From: Rickettsiaceae bacterium
GTDB taxonomy: Bacteria; Pseudomonadota; Alphaproteobacteria; Rickettsiales; UBA1997
Length of the DNA stretch: 64,000 nt
Assembly: GCA_021323225.1 (NCBI GenBank)
Contig: JAJTCH010000003.1
Span: 1-64,000, forward strand
Reading direction: 5' to 3'
Made by a program: the position numbers and the translations under genes. The notes below the pieces were generated by a model, which searched no databases, was not told the DNA's origin, and was given only the letters and a program-made list of their open reading frames with translations. Shown one piece after another: positions 1 through 9,230 of the stretch; within the stretch, counting starts at the first letter, position 1, and each line of letters begins with the position of its first letter.

Positions 1-99
1 TTAATCGCACCAATCGCCATGGAAGAAGGTCTTCGTTTTGCTATCCGTGAAGGTGGCAGAACTGTTGGGGCTGGGGTGGTTAGTAGGGTAATTAAGTAA
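1..99 (+). CDS. tuf: Elongation factor Tu, C-terminal end (partial)
   Basis: The first 32 codons read through to a TAA and give the conserved end of EF-Tu, including the glycine-rich [13 protein letters not shown] segment of the third beta-barrel domain. The rest of the gene lies before the window. EF-Tu carries aminoacyl-tRNA to the ribosome. It sits 33 bases ahead of rpsJ, the usual junction between the str and S10 operons in bacteria. Only the C-terminus is visible, so nothing can be said of the GTPase domain. Confidence 0.95.
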   Translation, partial: LIAPIAMEEGLRFAIREGGRTVGAGVVSRVIK

Positions 100-132
100 A
101 GCTGTAAAACATTTTGTAATTGAAAACTTATC

Positions 133-456
133 ATGAGCAATAAGGAAGGAATAAAAATATCTCTTGAATCTTTCGATCACGTTGTACTAAACAAGGCAAT
201 GCAAGAGATCATTAATACCGTTAAAAGAACTGGCGCTGCAGTAAAGGGTCCAATTCCTTTGCCAACCAAAATCAAGAAATTTACGGTTATTCGTGGTCCT
301 CACGTCGATAAAGATTCTAGAGAACAATTTGAGATCAGATCATCAAAAAGATTGCTGATTATTTCTCCAACTGCTCAAACCGTAGATGCCTTAATGAAGC
401 TCAATCTTTCATCAGGCGTTAATATCAAGATTGCAATCAACGGGGCTAGTAACTAA
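133..456 (+). CDS. rpsJ: 30S ribosomal protein S10
   Basis: At 107 residues it is close to the usual 102-105 for S10, which sits in the 30S head and also acts as NusE in transcription antitermination. The S10 signature is visible as the block from [20 protein letters not shown] onwards, and the [10 protein letters not shown] strand follows. It opens the S10 operon here, and its TAATG junction shares one base with the rplC start, so the two are translationally coupled. Confidence 0.97.
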   Translation: MSNKEGIKISLESFDHVVLNKAMQEIINTVKRTGAAVKGPIPLPTKIKKFTVIRGPHVDKDSREQFEIRSSKRLLIISPTAQTVDALMKLNLSSGVNIKIAINGASN

Positions 457-1085
457 TGATTAATTTAATTGCCAAAAAAATCGGGATGAGCCATGTTTAT
501 CAAGAAAGCGGCGCTGCTGTTGCTTTTACCATGGTTCAGCTATATGACAATTGCGTACTCGATTTAAATGTTAATGCTGAAAAAGAGTTTGATAATATTC
601 TGATCGGCTTTAACAAAGCATCTGGCACAAAAGGAATTTCTAAATCAGTTGCTGGTGTTTTTACTAAGAAAAATGTCCCAGTACATAAAAAAATCTATGG
701 TTGCAGAGTTCAAAAAGATTCTGGCTATAAAACCGGCGACGTTATTAATGTTGAAAATCTTCTAAAAGAAGGTGATGTTGTTAGTGTAAGTGGTATCTCA
801 ACAGGTAAAGGTTTTGCTGGTGTCATGAAGAGACATAATTTTCGTGGTCTTGAAGCTAGCCACGGTGTTTCTGTATCTCATAGATCTCACGGTTCAACTG
901 GTCAAAGACAAGATCCGGGTAAAGTTTTCAAAGGCAAAAAAATGGCTGGACACATGGGTGTTGATAAAATCACCGTTAAGAACTTACAAGTTTTGATGAT
1001 TAACAAAGAAAATAACACTATCGGAATTAAAGGCGCAATTCCAGGTACCAATGGTAGTGATGTGGTAATTAAAATCGCTAATTAG
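456..1085 (+). CDS. rplC: 50S ribosomal protein L3
   Basis: The 209-residue protein matches L3, which binds the 3' end of 23S rRNA early in 50S assembly. The long loop that reaches the peptidyl-transferase centre is recognisable in the stretch SHRSHGSTGQRQDPGKVFKG, and includes the glutamine that PrmB methylates in E. coli (SxGQ context). The start overlaps the rpsJ stop by one base; rplD follows after 9 bases. Confidence 0.97.
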   Translation: MINLIAKKIGMSHVYQESGAAVAFTMVQLYDNCVLDLNVNAEKEFDNILIGFNKASGTKGISKSVAGVFTKKNVPVHKKIYGCRVQKDSGYKTGDVINVENLLKEGDVVSVSGISTGKGFAGVMKRHNFRGLEASHGVSVSHRSHGSTGQRQDPGKVFKGKKMAGHMGVDKITVKNLQVLMINKENNTIGIKGAIPGTNGSDVVIKIAN

Positions 1086-1094
1086 TAGATATTT

Positions 1095-1721
1095 ATGGTT
1101 GATTTGAAAAATATTAATTTTTCCACTTCGGAAGTTACAACAACTAAGCTTGATTTTGCTGTTGATCAGAATTCTGGTTTCGAAAGTCCTAGATCTGTTG
1201 CCTATGTTTTAAGTTGGCAATTATCCAAAAAAAGAACGGGCTCTGCTCAAACTAAAACTATGGCAGAGATTTCAGGAACTACTGCAAAGCCACATAAACA
1301 AAAAGGAACTGGTCATGCAAGACAAGGTAGTAAAAGATCAGTACAATTTAGAGGCGGTAGAACTTGCTTTGGTCCAAGAGCTAGATCTTTTGATTACAGC
1401 TTACCAAAGAAAATTGTTAAAACCGCTCTTTCTGATGTAATCAAATTAAAAATTAAGGAAAATAAACTAGTTTTATTTTCATGCGATAGTGGACTAAAAA
1501 CTGCAAATGTTAGCAAATTGCTTAAATCTAATAAGATAGACCAAGCTTTGTTTTTATACCAATCAAAGGCTGGATCTAACGAGATTGTAAAACCAACTCG
1601 TAATCTAAAAAATGTTAAAGCCTTGGATTTCAAAGGCTTGAATGTTTATGACATTCTTAACTTTGACTTTCTAGTGCTTGATAAAAATTTATTTCAAACA
1701 ATCAAAGAGGTGGCATTGTAA
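1095..1721 (+). CDS. rplD: 50S ribosomal protein L4
   Basis: This 208-residue protein has the L4 internal loop (GTGHARQGSKRSVQFRGG) that lines the exit tunnel, followed by the globular domain. The N-terminal segment is a little divergent. It shares its last base with the first base of rplW (TAATG). L4 is an operon autoregulator in E. coli; nothing in this sequence shows whether that holds here. Confidence 0.96.
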   Translation: MVDLKNINFSTSEVTTTKLDFAVDQNSGFESPRSVAYVLSWQLSKKRTGSAQTKTMAEISGTTAKPHKQKGTGHARQGSKRSVQFRGGRTCFGPRARSFDYSLPKKIVKTALSDVIKLKIKENKLVLFSCDSGLKTANVSKLLKSNKIDQALFLYQSKAGSNEIVKPTRNLKNVKALDFKGLNVYDILNFDFLVLDKNLFQTIKEVAL

Positions 1722-2011
1722 TGGGTGCGGTTAATTACGATAAAATAAAAGGTCTGATTTATACCGAAAAGTCAAACAAACAGCTTGAACAAAACAAATA
1801 TTGTTTTGAAGTCAGTAATGATTGTGACAAAAGTGAAATCAAATCTTTGCTAAAGGCAATATTTGCTGTTGATGTTACAAAAGTAAATATCAGCAATGTT
1901 TCAGGCAAAATTAAGAGATTTAAAGGTATAATTGGCGAAAGAACTTCTTACAAGAAAGCTCTGGTTACTCTGAAGGAAGGTCAATCAATCAACTTCGAAG
2001 GTTTAAATTAG
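1721..2011 (+). CDS. rplW: 50S ribosomal protein L23
   Basis: The 96-residue protein carries the L23 pattern, with an early TEKS motif ([19 protein letters not shown]), a central [12 protein letters not shown] segment and a basic loop. L23 sits at the tunnel exit, where it docks trigger factor and SRP; ffh for SRP is elsewhere in this window. It is coupled to rplD by a one-base overlap and followed five bases later by rplB. Confidence 0.96.
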   Translation: MGAVNYDKIKGLIYTEKSNKQLEQNKYCFEVSNDCDKSEIKSLLKAIFAVDVTKVNISNVSGKIKRFKGIIGERTSYKKALVTLKEGQSINFEGLN

Positions 2012-2016
2012 ATAAA

Positions 2017-2847
2017 ATGGCAATCAAAAATTATAAAGCTATTACTCCAGCTTTAAGACAATTGAAGTTGGTAGACAGAAGTGAACTGTGGAAATCCTCT
2101 CCTTTGAAGATTTTAACCACTACCTCCCCTGTTCAAGCTGGAAGAAATAACAAAGGTCATATAACAGTTAGACATAAATCCGGTGGACATAAGAAATCTT
2201 ATCGTATCGTGGATTTCAAGAGAAATAGGTTTGATATTGAGGCTGTTGTTGAAAGATTAGAATATGATCCAAACAGAACTGCTTTTATTGCGCTGATCAA
2301 ATATACTGATGGAGTTTATTCTTATATAATCGCTCCTCACAAATTAAAAGTTGGCGATAAAATTGTTTCTTCAAAACAACTAGTTGACGTGAAAATTGGT
2401 AATTCAATGCCTCTTTCAGTCATTCCTATTGGATCAATAATTCATAATATTGAATTAAAACCAGGTTGTGGTGCTGCAGTTTCAAGATCAGCAGGTACTT
2501 ATTCACAATTGGTTGGTAAAGATGGTGGTTATGCCTTGGTAAAAATGCAATCTGGAGAAATCAGATTATTTTTGCTTGATTGTATGGCAACTATTGGTTC
2601 AGTTTCAAATTTAGATAACAAAAATATCTCTATTGGTAAAGCCGGCAGATCTAGGTGGCTTGGTATTAGACCAACAGTTAGAGGGGTAGCAATGAACCCT
2701 GTTGATCACCCACATGGTGGTGGTGAAGGAAGAACTTCTGGTGGCCGCCACCCTGTTTCTCCAACTGGTAAGTCAGCTAAAGGTAAAAAAACTAGATCAA
2801 GAAAAAAGTCAAATCGTTTAATTGTTAAAAATCGACATAAGAAATAA
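2017..2847 (+). CDS. rplB: 50S ribosomal protein L2
   Basis: At 276 residues this is full-length L2. The signature [15 protein letters not shown] near the C-terminus holds the conserved histidine close to the peptidyl-transferase centre, and the tail [17 protein letters not shown] is strongly basic. L2 is needed for joining of the subunits and for peptidyl transfer. rpsS begins two bases after the stop. Confidence 0.98.
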   Translation: MAIKNYKAITPALRQLKLVDRSELWKSSPLKILTTTSPVQAGRNNKGHITVRHKSGGHKKSYRIVDFKRNRFDIEAVVERLEYDPNRTAFIALIKYTDGVYSYIIAPHKLKVGDKIVSSKQLVDVKIGNSMPLSVIPIGSIIHNIELKPGCGAAVSRSAGTYSQLVGKDGGYALVKMQSGEIRLFLLDCMATIGSVSNLDNKNISIGKAGRSRWLGIRPTVRGVAMNPVDHPHGGGEGRTSGGRHPVSPTGKSAKGKKTRSRKKSNRLIVKNRHKK

Positions 2848-2849
2848 TT

Positions 2850-3128
2850 ATGCCTAGGTCATCTTGGAAATTGCCATTTGTTGATGGTTATTTACTAAAA
2901 AAAGTTAAGGAATATAACAGCTCTTCAAAGAAGCAAATTATTAAAATTTGGTCTAGAAGATCTACCATTCTTCCACAATTTGTTGGTGTTAATTTTGCTG
3001 TCTATAATGGCAAAAAATTTGTCTCCGTTTTAGTTAGCGAAGGTATGGTCGGCCATAAATTTGGTGAGTTTGCGCCAACTAGAACTTTTTACGGACATTC
3101 TGCTGATAAAACTATTAAAAAAGCCTAG
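2850..3128 (+). CDS. rpsS: 30S ribosomal protein S19
   Basis: A 92-residue S19, which pairs with S13 in the 30S head near the A and P sites. It is recognised by the [18 protein letters not shown] start, the [13 protein letters not shown] block and the [16 protein letters not shown] motif. The gene lies three bases before rplV, in the standard S10-operon order. Confidence 0.97.
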   Translation: MPRSSWKLPFVDGYLLKKVKEYNSSSKKQIIKIWSRRSTILPQFVGVNFAVYNGKKFVSVLVSEGMVGHKFGEFAPTRTFYGHSADKTIKKA

Positions 3129-3131
3129 AAT

Positions 3132-3506
3132 ATGACTAAGAAAGTAGATCAAAAAAACTCAGAAGAAAAACTAGCGGTGGCATATTTAAATGCTGTTAAA
3201 TCTAGTCCGCTTAAAGTTATGAAACTTACAGGCAATCTTATAAACTTGCCGGTAGCAGAAGTTTTAATGAAACTTAAATTTTGCAATTTGAAAGTTGCTA
3301 AGCCAGTAAGAGACCTGGTTTATTCAGCAATGTCTAACGCAGAAAATAACCATAATATGGATGTTGATAATTTATTCGTTAAAAGAATTGATGTCGGTCG
3401 TGCCTTTGCTTTGAAGAGATTCAGTGCAAGAGCTAGAGGCAGATCAAGTCGAATATTAAAAACTTTTAGCAACATCAGAGTTGTATTAGTGGAAAAACAA
3501 AATTAA
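3132..3506 (+). CDS. rplV: 50S ribosomal protein L22
   Basis: The 124-residue protein has the L22 core followed by the beta-hairpin that extends into the exit tunnel (VGRAFALKRFSARARGRSSR). A charged N-terminal extension of about 12 residues precedes the fold. The gene sits between rpsS and rpsC as in most bacteria. Confidence 0.96.
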   Translation: MTKKVDQKNSEEKLAVAYLNAVKSSPLKVMKLTGNLINLPVAEVLMKLKFCNLKVAKPVRDLVYSAMSNAENNHNMDVDNLFVKRIDVGRAFALKRFSARARGRSSRILKTFSNIRVVLVEKQN

Positions 3507-3524
3507 TAACGCGAGGTACGAACA

Positions 3525-4154
3525 GTGGGTCAAAAAGTTAATCCAGTTGGTTTTAGAATTGTAAACAAAAAGGGCTGGGAATCAGTTTGGTTTGATAAAA
3601 AATCATACGCCAAAAAACTGATTAATGACATCCAGATAAGAAAATTTATTAAAACTAAGTATGCTCATTGCGGCATATCTAATGTCATTATTGAAAGACC
3701 GTCGGATAAAGTTAATCTCATTATCAAAACTTCTAAACCAGGTGTTTTGATAGGTAAAAAAGGTTCAGATATTGAAAAGATTAACCAAGCAGTTGAAAAA
3801 ATTTCTGGTGTAAAAGTTGACGTTAAGGTTGTTGAGGTTGATAAGCCGGATATTAATGCTTCCCTAATCGCTCAGTCTATTGCAAAACAATTAGAAAGTC
3901 GCGCTGCTTTCAAGAAAGTTATGAAAAAGTCGATGCAATCGGCTCTTAAATACGGTGCTTTAGGTATAAAAATTTCCTGCTCTGGAAGATTGGGTGGTGC
4001 TGAAATTGCTAGAACTGAATGGTATAAAGAAGGGTCAGTCCCTCTTCATACTTTGAGATGTGATATTGACTATGCAACTGCTAATGCCTACACAACTTAT
4101 GGTGTTATTGGTGTTAAAGTCTGGGTCCATAAGGGATTTGTAGATAAAAAATAA
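3525..4154 (+). CDS. rpsC: 30S ribosomal protein S3
   Basis: The gene starts with GTG at 3525 behind a GCGAGG ribosome binding site and gives the expected N-terminus MGQKVNPVGFRI. The KH domain is visible with its GxxG loop (GVLIGKKGSDIEKI), followed by the S3 C-terminal domain (GALGIKISCSGRLGGAEIAR). S3 helps form the mRNA entry channel. The 209-residue length is slightly short, lacking the long C-terminal tail found in some species. Confidence 0.97.
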   Translation: MGQKVNPVGFRIVNKKGWESVWFDKKSYAKKLINDIQIRKFIKTKYAHCGISNVIIERPSDKVNLIIKTSKPGVLIGKKGSDIEKINQAVEKISGVKVDVKVVEVDKPDINASLIAQSIAKQLESRAAFKKVMKKSMQSALKYGALGIKISCSGRLGGAEIARTEWYKEGSVPLHTLRCDIDYATANAYTTYGVIGVKVWVHKGFVDKK

Positions 4155-4168
4155 TCTGAAATATTCGC

Positions 4169-4582
4169 ATGCTAGTACCAAGTAAAACAAAATATAGAAA
4201 GGCCCAAAAAGGCGGTAAAAAAATCCTAGGAAATGCCAATTCCGGCAATAGCTTAGCTTATGGTTCTTTTGGTTTAAAATCCCTAGAGCCATGTAAATTG
4301 AACTCTAAGCAAATAGAATCAGCCAGAAAAGTTCTTAGCCGTTACATGAAAAGATCTGGCAAAATGTGGATCTCGGTTTTCCCTCATACTCCGGTTACAA
4401 AAAAACCTGCTGAAGTAAGAATGGGTAGTGGTAAAGGTAATGTAGAATATTATATTGCTAAGATTAAGCCAGGTAGAATTATATTTGAGATTGATGGAGT
4501 TGATGAGCAATCATCAATTCTTGCCCTAACTAAAGCTTCAGCGAAGCTACCTTTTAAGACTAAAATTGTTAATTTGATCTAA
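4169..4582 (+). CDS. rplP: 50S ribosomal protein L16
   Basis: The 137-residue L16 begins with MLVPSKTKYRKAQKG and contains the signature RMGSGKGNVEYYIAKIKPGR. L16 helps shape the A-site side of the 50S subunit. It follows rpsC by 14 bases and precedes the short rpmC gene. Confidence 0.97.
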   Translation: MLVPSKTKYRKAQKGGKKILGNANSGNSLAYGSFGLKSLEPCKLNSKQIESARKVLSRYMKRSGKMWISVFPHTPVTKKPAEVRMGSGKGNVEYYIAKIKPGRIIFEIDGVDEQSSILALTKASAKLPFKTKIVNLI

Positions 4583-4587
4583 TAGTC

Positions 4588-4755
4588 ATGTCTGCTACTG
4601 AAGATAAAAAATCTCTTTTACAAGAGATCTCGTCAAAAAAGAAAAGTCTTTTGATGATGAGAATTAAGCGTTCCTCTGGTGATTTTGAGGCAGCTAAAAA
4701 TATGAAAAATACTAGAAAAGAAATTGCTAGGTTGTTTACAAAGGTTAATGCATAA
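4588..4755 (+). CDS. rpmC: 50S ribosomal protein L29
   Basis: A 55-codon reading frame begins at ATG 4588 and ends at TAA 4753-4755. It encodes a helical, highly basic protein (MSATEDKKSLLQEISSKKK at the start, KNTRKEIARLFTKV near the end). The KxxRKxIARL-type motif and its location between rplP and rpsQ identify it as L29, which contacts L23 at the tunnel exit. The sequence is divergent, but position and length fit well. Confidence 0.93.
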   Translation: MSATEDKKSLLQEISSKKKSLLMMRIKRSSGDFEAAKNMKNTRKEIARLFTKVNA

Positions 4756-4757
4756 AT

Positions 4758-4970
4758 ATGAAAGTAAAAATTTTAAGCATAATTGATAATAAGACTTTCA
4801 AAGCGGAAGCAACTTCGTATAAGGCGCACAAAAAATATGGGAAATATCTTACCTCTCATAAAAAATATTTAGTGCATTATGAGGGTGATAAAAAATTGAA
4901 TATTGGCGAAGAAGTTACAATTTCTGAAACTAGGCCGATATCAAAAAATAAAAGATGGATACTTAAATAA
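4758..4970 (+). CDS. rpsQ: 30S ribosomal protein S17
   Basis: A 70-residue OB-fold protein with the S17 pattern: a central [18 protein letters not shown] block, then [20 protein letters not shown]17 is a primary 16S rRNA binder in the 30S body. It is shorter at both ends than the E. coli protein (84 residues). It is the last gene of the classical S10 operon, two bases after rpmC. Confidence 0.96.
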   Translation: MKVKILSIIDNKTFKAEATSYKAHKKYGKYLTSHKKYLVHYEGDKKLNIGEEVTISETRPISKNKRWILK

Positions 4971-5002
4971 CCAAATATTTTAAATTAAAAGGTTCTAAGA
5001 AA

Positions 5003-5371
5003 ATGATTCAAATGCAAACAAATCTGGTAGTGGCCGATAACTCGGGCGCTAAATCTGCCAGGTGCATCAAAGTTTTGGGTGGAAGTAATCACATGATTAC
5101 ATCGGTTGGTGATATTATAGTTGTTTCAATTACCGATGTTATACCTGGATCAAAAGTTAAAAAAGGTCAAGTTGCTAAAGCGGTTATTGTTAGAACCAAG
5201 AACAAAACCGTTAGACCAGACGGAAGCTTCATTGTTTTTGATGACAATGCGGTTGTTTTGGTTGATAAAGATGGAGAGCCTGTTGCAACTCGTGTTTTTG
5301 GTCCTGTTGCTAGGGAAGTCAGACAAAAGAATTTTTTAAAAATCGTTTCACTTGCTTCGGAGGTATTATAG
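5003..5371 (+). CDS. rplN: 50S ribosomal protein L14
   Basis: The 122-residue protein is full-length L14, starting [20 protein letters not shown] and ending with the conserved [13 protein letters not shown]14 forms intersubunit bridges and is the docking site of the silencing factor RsfS. It opens the spc-type gene set after a 32-base gap; its stop is followed immediately by the rplX start. Confidence 0.98.
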   Translation: MIQMQTNLVVADNSGAKSARCIKVLGGSNHMITSVGDIIVVSITDVIPGSKVKKGQVAKAVIVRTKNKTVRPDGSFIVFDDNAVVLVDKDGEPVATRVFGPVAREVRQKNFLKIVSLASEVL

Positions 5372-5689
5372 ATGGCGCTTAAATTTAAAAAGAATGATCA
5401 GGTTATAGTTGTGTCTGGTTCAAATAAAGGTAAAACCGGCAATATCTTGTCAGTACAAGATGAACGTGTGGTTATTGCTGGTGTGAATTTGGCAACTATA
5501 CATAAAAAGCCGACTTCTAATCAGTCTGGAGAAATAACCAAAAAAGAAATGTCAATCCACATTTCTAATATTTCTCATATTGAGAATGGTAAGCCAGTAA
5601 AAATTGCTTTCCGAGTTGAAGAAGGAAAAGGTAAAAATTTTACCAAAAAAATTCGTGTTTCTAAAAAAACCGGTAAGAAAATTGATTAA
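5372..5689 (+). CDS. rplX: 50S ribosomal protein L24
   Basis: The 105-residue protein has the KOW motif of L24 at its N-terminus (FKKNDQVIVVSGSNKGKTGN) and a basic C-terminal half. L24 is an early assembly protein of the 50S subunit. It abuts rplN with no intergenic base, and a GGAGG site lies inside the end of rplN, so translation is probably coupled. Confidence 0.97.
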   Translation: MALKFKKNDQVIVVSGSNKGKTGNILSVQDERVVIAGVNLATIHKKPTSNQSGEITKKEMSIHISNISHIENGKPVKIAFRVEEGKGKNFTKKIRVSKKTGKKID

Positions 5690-5717
5690 TAATTGAATAT
5701 TGAAATTTGTAAAAACG

Positions 5718-6251
5718 ATGTCTTACACAAAGGAATTGTATAAAAAATCCATAGCTGATTTGAAGAAGCAGTTTTCCTATAAAAATGATATGGAAGTTCC
5801 TCAGCTAAAAAAAGTTAGCATTAATGTTGGAATTAAAGCAGTTGATAGTGATAATAAATTTCTTTCATATCTTGCAAATCAAGTTTCTGCTATTGCTGGG
5901 CAAAAAGCAGTTTTGACAAAATCTAATAAATCAATCGCAACTTTCAAATTGAGAGAAAATATGGCGATTGGCTGTATGGTGACTTTGAGAGGTAAAAAGA
6001 TGTATGAGTTTATGGATCGCTTGGTTTATATTGCATTACCTAGAATTAGGGATTTTAGAGGATTATCTTCTAAGGGTTTTAATCAGAGTGGACATTATAG
6101 CTTTGGCCTCAAAGAACATAACGTATTTTTGGAAGTTGATCTAGATAATATTCTAAAGATGTTTGGTATGAACATTACCATTGTTACTAATGCTAAAAGC
6201 AAGGAAGAGTCAGTATATCTCTTAAAAAAGCTTAATCTACCTATCAAATAA
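5718..6251 (+). CDS. rplE: 50S ribosomal protein L5
   Basis: L5 binds 5S rRNA and contacts the P-site tRNA. From ATG 5718 the protein has 177 residues (family about 179), beginning MSYTKELYKKSIADLKK. An in-frame TTG at 5700 would add six residues but is less likely. The L5 pattern is visible in AGQKAVLTKSNKSIATFKLR and the RDFRGLSSKGFNQSGHYSFG block. It lies between rplX and rpsN in standard order. Confidence 0.96.
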   Translation: MSYTKELYKKSIADLKKQFSYKNDMEVPQLKKVSINVGIKAVDSDNKFLSYLANQVSAIAGQKAVLTKSNKSIATFKLRENMAIGCMVTLRGKKMYEFMDRLVYIALPRIRDFRGLSSKGFNQSGHYSFGLKEHNVFLEVDLDNILKMFGMNITIVTNAKSKEESVYLLKKLNLPIK

Positions 6252-6254
6252 TTT

Positions 6255-6560
6255 ATGGCTAAAAAAAGTTCAATTAATAAAAATTTAAGAAGAAAGGATT
6301 TAGCCACTAGGCTAAAAAACAAGAGATCTGCCTTATCGAATATCGCAAAGAATGCTGATTTGCCTTTTGAAGATAGATTAAAAGCTCAAATTAAACTATC
6401 AGAACTGCCTAGAAACAGTGCTGAAATTAGATATAGAAATAGGTGCAGTCTTACTGGAAGGCCAAGAGGCGTTTACAGAAAATTCTCCTTGTCTAGGATA
6501 GCCATAAGAGAACTAGCTTCTTGGGGTCAAATTCCTGGTTTAATCAAATCAAGTTGGTAA
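6255..6560 (+). CDS. rpsN: 30S ribosomal protein S14
   Basis: A 101-residue S14 of the long, zinc-free type: the CxxC pairs of the short zinc form are absent and a single cysteine remains in [20 protein letters not shown]. The C-terminus [14 protein letters not shown] is typical. S14 is a late-binding protein of the 30S head. It starts three bases after rplE. Confidence 0.97.
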   Translation: MAKKSSINKNLRRKDLATRLKNKRSALSNIAKNADLPFEDRLKAQIKLSELPRNSAEIRYRNRCSLTGRPRGVYRKFSLSRIAIRELASWGQIPGLIKSSW

Positions 6561-6567
6561 TTACAAG

Positions 6568-6966
6568 ATGTCAGTGAATCATTCAGTTTCTGATTTAGCA
6601 GCCATTATCCGTAACGGTTATATGGTGGGTCGTAGGGTGGTTAGCTCTCCGGTTTCTAAATTAAGAGAAGGTATATTAAAAATTCTAAAAGAAGAAGGCT
6701 ATATATTGAACTATAGCAGAGTTAATCAAGACAGCGGAATAAGCAAGTTTGATATTCATCTAAAATATCATCTTTCTAATCCAGTTGTTAGTGAAATTTC
6801 TGTTATTTCTAAGCCTGGTAAAAGAGTGTATTGCACTGCCGATAAAATTCCGGTTGTTAGAAATGGCTTGGGTATGGTTATTATTTCTACTTCTAGTGGT
6901 ATCGTTTCGGATCATGCTGCAAGAAATAGCAAGATTGGCGGTGAAGTTTTATTAAAGATATTTTAA
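6568..6966 (+). CDS. rpsH: 30S ribosomal protein S8
   Basis: The 132-residue protein has the two-domain S8 layout, with N-terminal SVSDLAAIIRNGYMVGRR and C-terminal VVRNGLGMVIISTSSGIVSDHAA. S8 organises the central domain of 16S rRNA and is the spc-operon repressor in E. coli. No binding stem for such feedback was identified here. Confidence 0.97.
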   Translation: MSVNHSVSDLAAIIRNGYMVGRRVVSSPVSKLREGILKILKEEGYILNYSRVNQDSGISKFDIHLKYHLSNPVVSEISVISKPGKRVYCTADKIPVVRNGLGMVIISTSSGIVSDHAARNSKIGGEVLLKIF

Positions 6967-7001
6967 TTCAAATTTAATTTTTAGAAAAAGGTACAAGATT
7001 T

Positions 7002-7535
7002 ATGTCACGAGTTGGTAAGTTACCGGTTAAATTGCCTAGCAATATCAAAGTTAGTGTTAGCGGTAGAGTGATAAATTTTGATAATGGTAAGGTCAAAAAA
7101 TCCTATCAAGTAAGTCCTTCTGTCAATATCTCTTATGTGGGAGATGAAGTCAAATTCTCAGCCAAAGAAGGTTTTGAAAAGGCTTCAACTGATGTTGGTA
7201 TGGATAGAAGTAATGTCAAAAATATTGTTTTGGGCCTTCAAACTCCATTCAAAATTACTTTAGAGATTAATGGAGTTGGCTATAAAGCTGCAGTAGATAA
7301 GGGTGGACTCTTCATGAGTCTGGGATATAGTCATGAAATTTTTTATCTATTGCCAAAAAATGTTGCTGCTGTTTTTGAGAAACCAAATCTAATTGTCTTA
7401 ACTAGTGATGATAAAGTGCTGGTTGGACAAGTAGCTTCTGAAATAATTTCTTTTAGAAAGCCTGAACCATATAAAGGTAAAGGCATCAAAATTGCTGGTA
7501 AGGCAATTGTTCGAAAAGAAGGTAAGAAAAAATAA
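7002..7535 (+). CDS. rplF: 50S ribosomal protein L6
   Basis: The 177-residue protein shows the duplicated L6 fold, starting MSRVGKLPVKLPSNIKVSVS and ending with the signature PEPYKGKGIKIAGKAIVRKEGKKK region. L6 lies near the factor-binding site on the 50S subunit. The gap of 35 bases upstream shows a GAAAAAGG-type ribosome binding site. Confidence 0.97.
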   Translation: MSRVGKLPVKLPSNIKVSVSGRVINFDNGKVKKSYQVSPSVNISYVGDEVKFSAKEGFEKASTDVGMDRSNVKNIVLGLQTPFKITLEINGVGYKAAVDKGGLFMSLGYSHEIFYLLPKNVAAVFEKPNLIVLTSDDKVLVGQVASEIISFRKPEPYKGKGIKIAGKAIVRKEGKKK

Positions 7536-7554
7536 TTAAACAAAAGTATTCGCT

Positions 7555-7908
7555 ATGTCAGCTAGTAGTTCTCGCAAAAGACAATTGAGAGTTAGAAATA
7601 ACATCAAGAAAAAAAATAAAAATCAGAGATCAAAAATATCTGTTTTTAGATCAAACAAAAACATCTATGTACAGTTGATAGATATGAGTGGCAAAGTTTT
7701 ACAATCTTGCTCATCTCTATCTATAGATGAAAAAGATATTAAAGACGCAAGTGGTATTGAGATTGCCAAAATTGTTGGCAAAAAGTTTGGCAAGGCCTGT
7801 GTTGATAGTGGTATAAAAGAAGTAGTATTCGACAAAGGACAATATCTATATGGCGGTAGAGTTATGGCATTAGCTGATTCTTGTCGCGAAGCTGGTCTAA
7901 AATTCTAA
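7555..7908 (+). CDS. rplR: 50S ribosomal protein L18
   Basis: This 117-residue protein has a very basic N-terminus followed by the L18 core (KISVFRSNKNIYVQLID) and the C-terminal GGRVMALADSCREAGLKF. L18 binds 5S rRNA with L5. Position between rplF and rpsE is standard. Confidence 0.96.
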   Translation: MSASSSRKRQLRVRNNIKKKNKNQRSKISVFRSNKNIYVQLIDMSGKVLQSCSSLSIDEKDIKDASGIEIAKIVGKKFGKACVDSGIKEVVFDKGQYLYGGRVMALADSCREAGLKF

Positions 7909-7935
7909 CTAATTAAATTTAAATAATTAAAGCAG

Positions 7936-8487
7936 ATGTCAAAACCTAATAAGAATCCGGTCGAATTAGTAGAAAAGCTGGTTGCGGTTAATAAAGTTTC
8001 TAAAACTGTTAAAGGTGGTAAAAACTTTTCTTTTACTGCTTTGGTAGTTGTTGGCGATAGAGCTGGCAAAGTAGGATTTGGTAAAGGTAATGCCAAGGAA
8101 GTTGTGGATGCAAAAAGAAAAGCATTTGAAGCTGCCAAAAAATCTTTAGTCAGAGTTCCTCTTAAAGAAGGTAGAACTATTCATCATGATGTAGAAGGTA
8201 AATTTTGCTCAGCAAAAGTTAGCATGAGATCAGCTCCAGCTGGTACCGGTGTAATTGCTGGTGGTGCAATGAGGGCGATATTTGAATGTGCTGGAATACA
8301 TGATGTTGTGTCTAAGTCTCTTGGGACCTCAAACCCTTATAACATGGTATGGGCTACTTTTCAGGCCTTAAGCAAATTATCATCGCCTAGAAGTATTGCT
8401 GATAAAAGATCAAAAGAAATTTCTGAAATTATTAAAAAGAGAAATTCGGTTTCAAAAACAAGCAACAACAATAATGGTGAGGTTTAA
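7936..8487 (+). CDS. rpsE: 30S ribosomal protein S5
   Basis: The 183-residue protein has the S5 dsRBD-like N-terminal domain ([19 protein letters not shown]) and the C-terminal domain ([36 protein letters not shown]). S5 affects decoding accuracy and the mRNA entry helicase activity. It abuts rpmD directly. The tail is a low-complexity asparagine run (SNNNNGEV). Confidence 0.97.
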   Translation: MSKPNKNPVELVEKLVAVNKVSKTVKGGKNFSFTALVVVGDRAGKVGFGKGNAKEVVDAKRKAFEAAKKSLVRVPLKEGRTIHHDVEGKFCSAKVSMRSAPAGTGVIAGGAMRAIFECAGIHDVVSKSLGTSNPYNMVWATFQALSKLSSPRSIADKRSKEISEIIKKRNSVSKTSNNNNGEV

Positions 8488-8688
8488 ATGTTATTTGATG
8501 ATTTGTTAGATAAAAAAGTTTCTATTACTCAAGTTAGAAGTGGGTCTAAATCAGTTAAAAGTCAAAAAGCTACTTTGATTGGTTTGGGTTTGAGGGGCAT
8601 TAATACCAGCTCTGAGCTTGTAGCTTCCAAAGATGTTTTGGGCATGGTTAAGAAGGTGAGTCATCTTATTAAAGTTTCTGCTGTATAA
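8488..8688 (+). CDS. rpmD: 50S ribosomal protein L30
   Basis: A 66-residue protein in the L30 position between rpsE and rplO. The pattern [28 protein letters not shown] and the terminal [11 protein letters not shown] segment fit L30, which is often this short and is absent from some bacteria. It begins on the base after the rpsE stop. Confidence 0.94.
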   Translation: MLFDDLLDKKVSITQVRSGSKSVKSQKATLIGLGLRGINTSSELVASKDVLGMVKKVSHLIKVSAV

Positions 8689-8699
8689 AAATAATTGTT

Positions 8700-9131
8700 A
8701 TGCAAATCCTAAATAATATCGCTAAGTTAAAAACTAATAACCGTAAAAGAGTTGGTCGTGGAATTGGCTCTGGTACTGGGAAAACTTCTGGCCGCGGCGT
8801 CAAAGGACAAAAAGCTAGAACTGGTTCTGCCATGAAAGGTTTTGAAGGGGGCCAAACCCCAATTTACATGAGATTGCCTAAAAAGGGTTTTAAAAGCCAT
8901 CGTGGTGATAGATATGAGGTAGTAAATTTACGCAATGTTTTATCTTTAGTTGAAAGCAAAAAAATTGATATCTCTACATCTGTTACAAAAGAAAAGCTAT
9001 TTGCTGCTGGTTTGATAAGTAGCCAAGATGTTAAGGTTAAGTTAATTATGTCCAAAGGTGACAAGGTGAATTCGGGTCTAAAATTTAAAGTGGATTTTTA
9101 CTCCAAGTCAGCACAATCTTTTGCTGGATAG
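8700..9131 (+). CDS. rplO: 50S ribosomal protein L15
   Basis: The 143-residue protein shows the glycine- and arginine-rich N-terminal tail of L15 ([20 protein letters not shown], then [18 protein letters not shown]). L15 is a late 50S assembly protein. A 99-base gap separates it from secY, the longest within the ribosomal cluster. Confidence 0.96.
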   Translation: MQILNNIAKLKTNNRKRVGRGIGSGTGKTSGRGVKGQKARTGSAMKGFEGGQTPIYMRLPKKGFKSHRGDRYEVVNLRNVLSLVESKKIDISTSVTKEKLFAAGLISSQDVKVKLIMSKGDKVNSGLKFKVDFYSKSAQSFAG

Positions 9132-9230
9132 GCAATCTAAGATCTTTGCTTTCCAGAAAGACCGTAGCCCATCTTCTGTCTACAAGTATACATTATTATA
9201 TTCCTCTTAACGCCCATATTTTAATACAAG

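Noticed and set aside
9132..9230. Small hairpin CTTTCCAGAAAG and possible signal between rplO and secY
   Set aside because: The stem is only five bases; no terminator or promoter could be supported.
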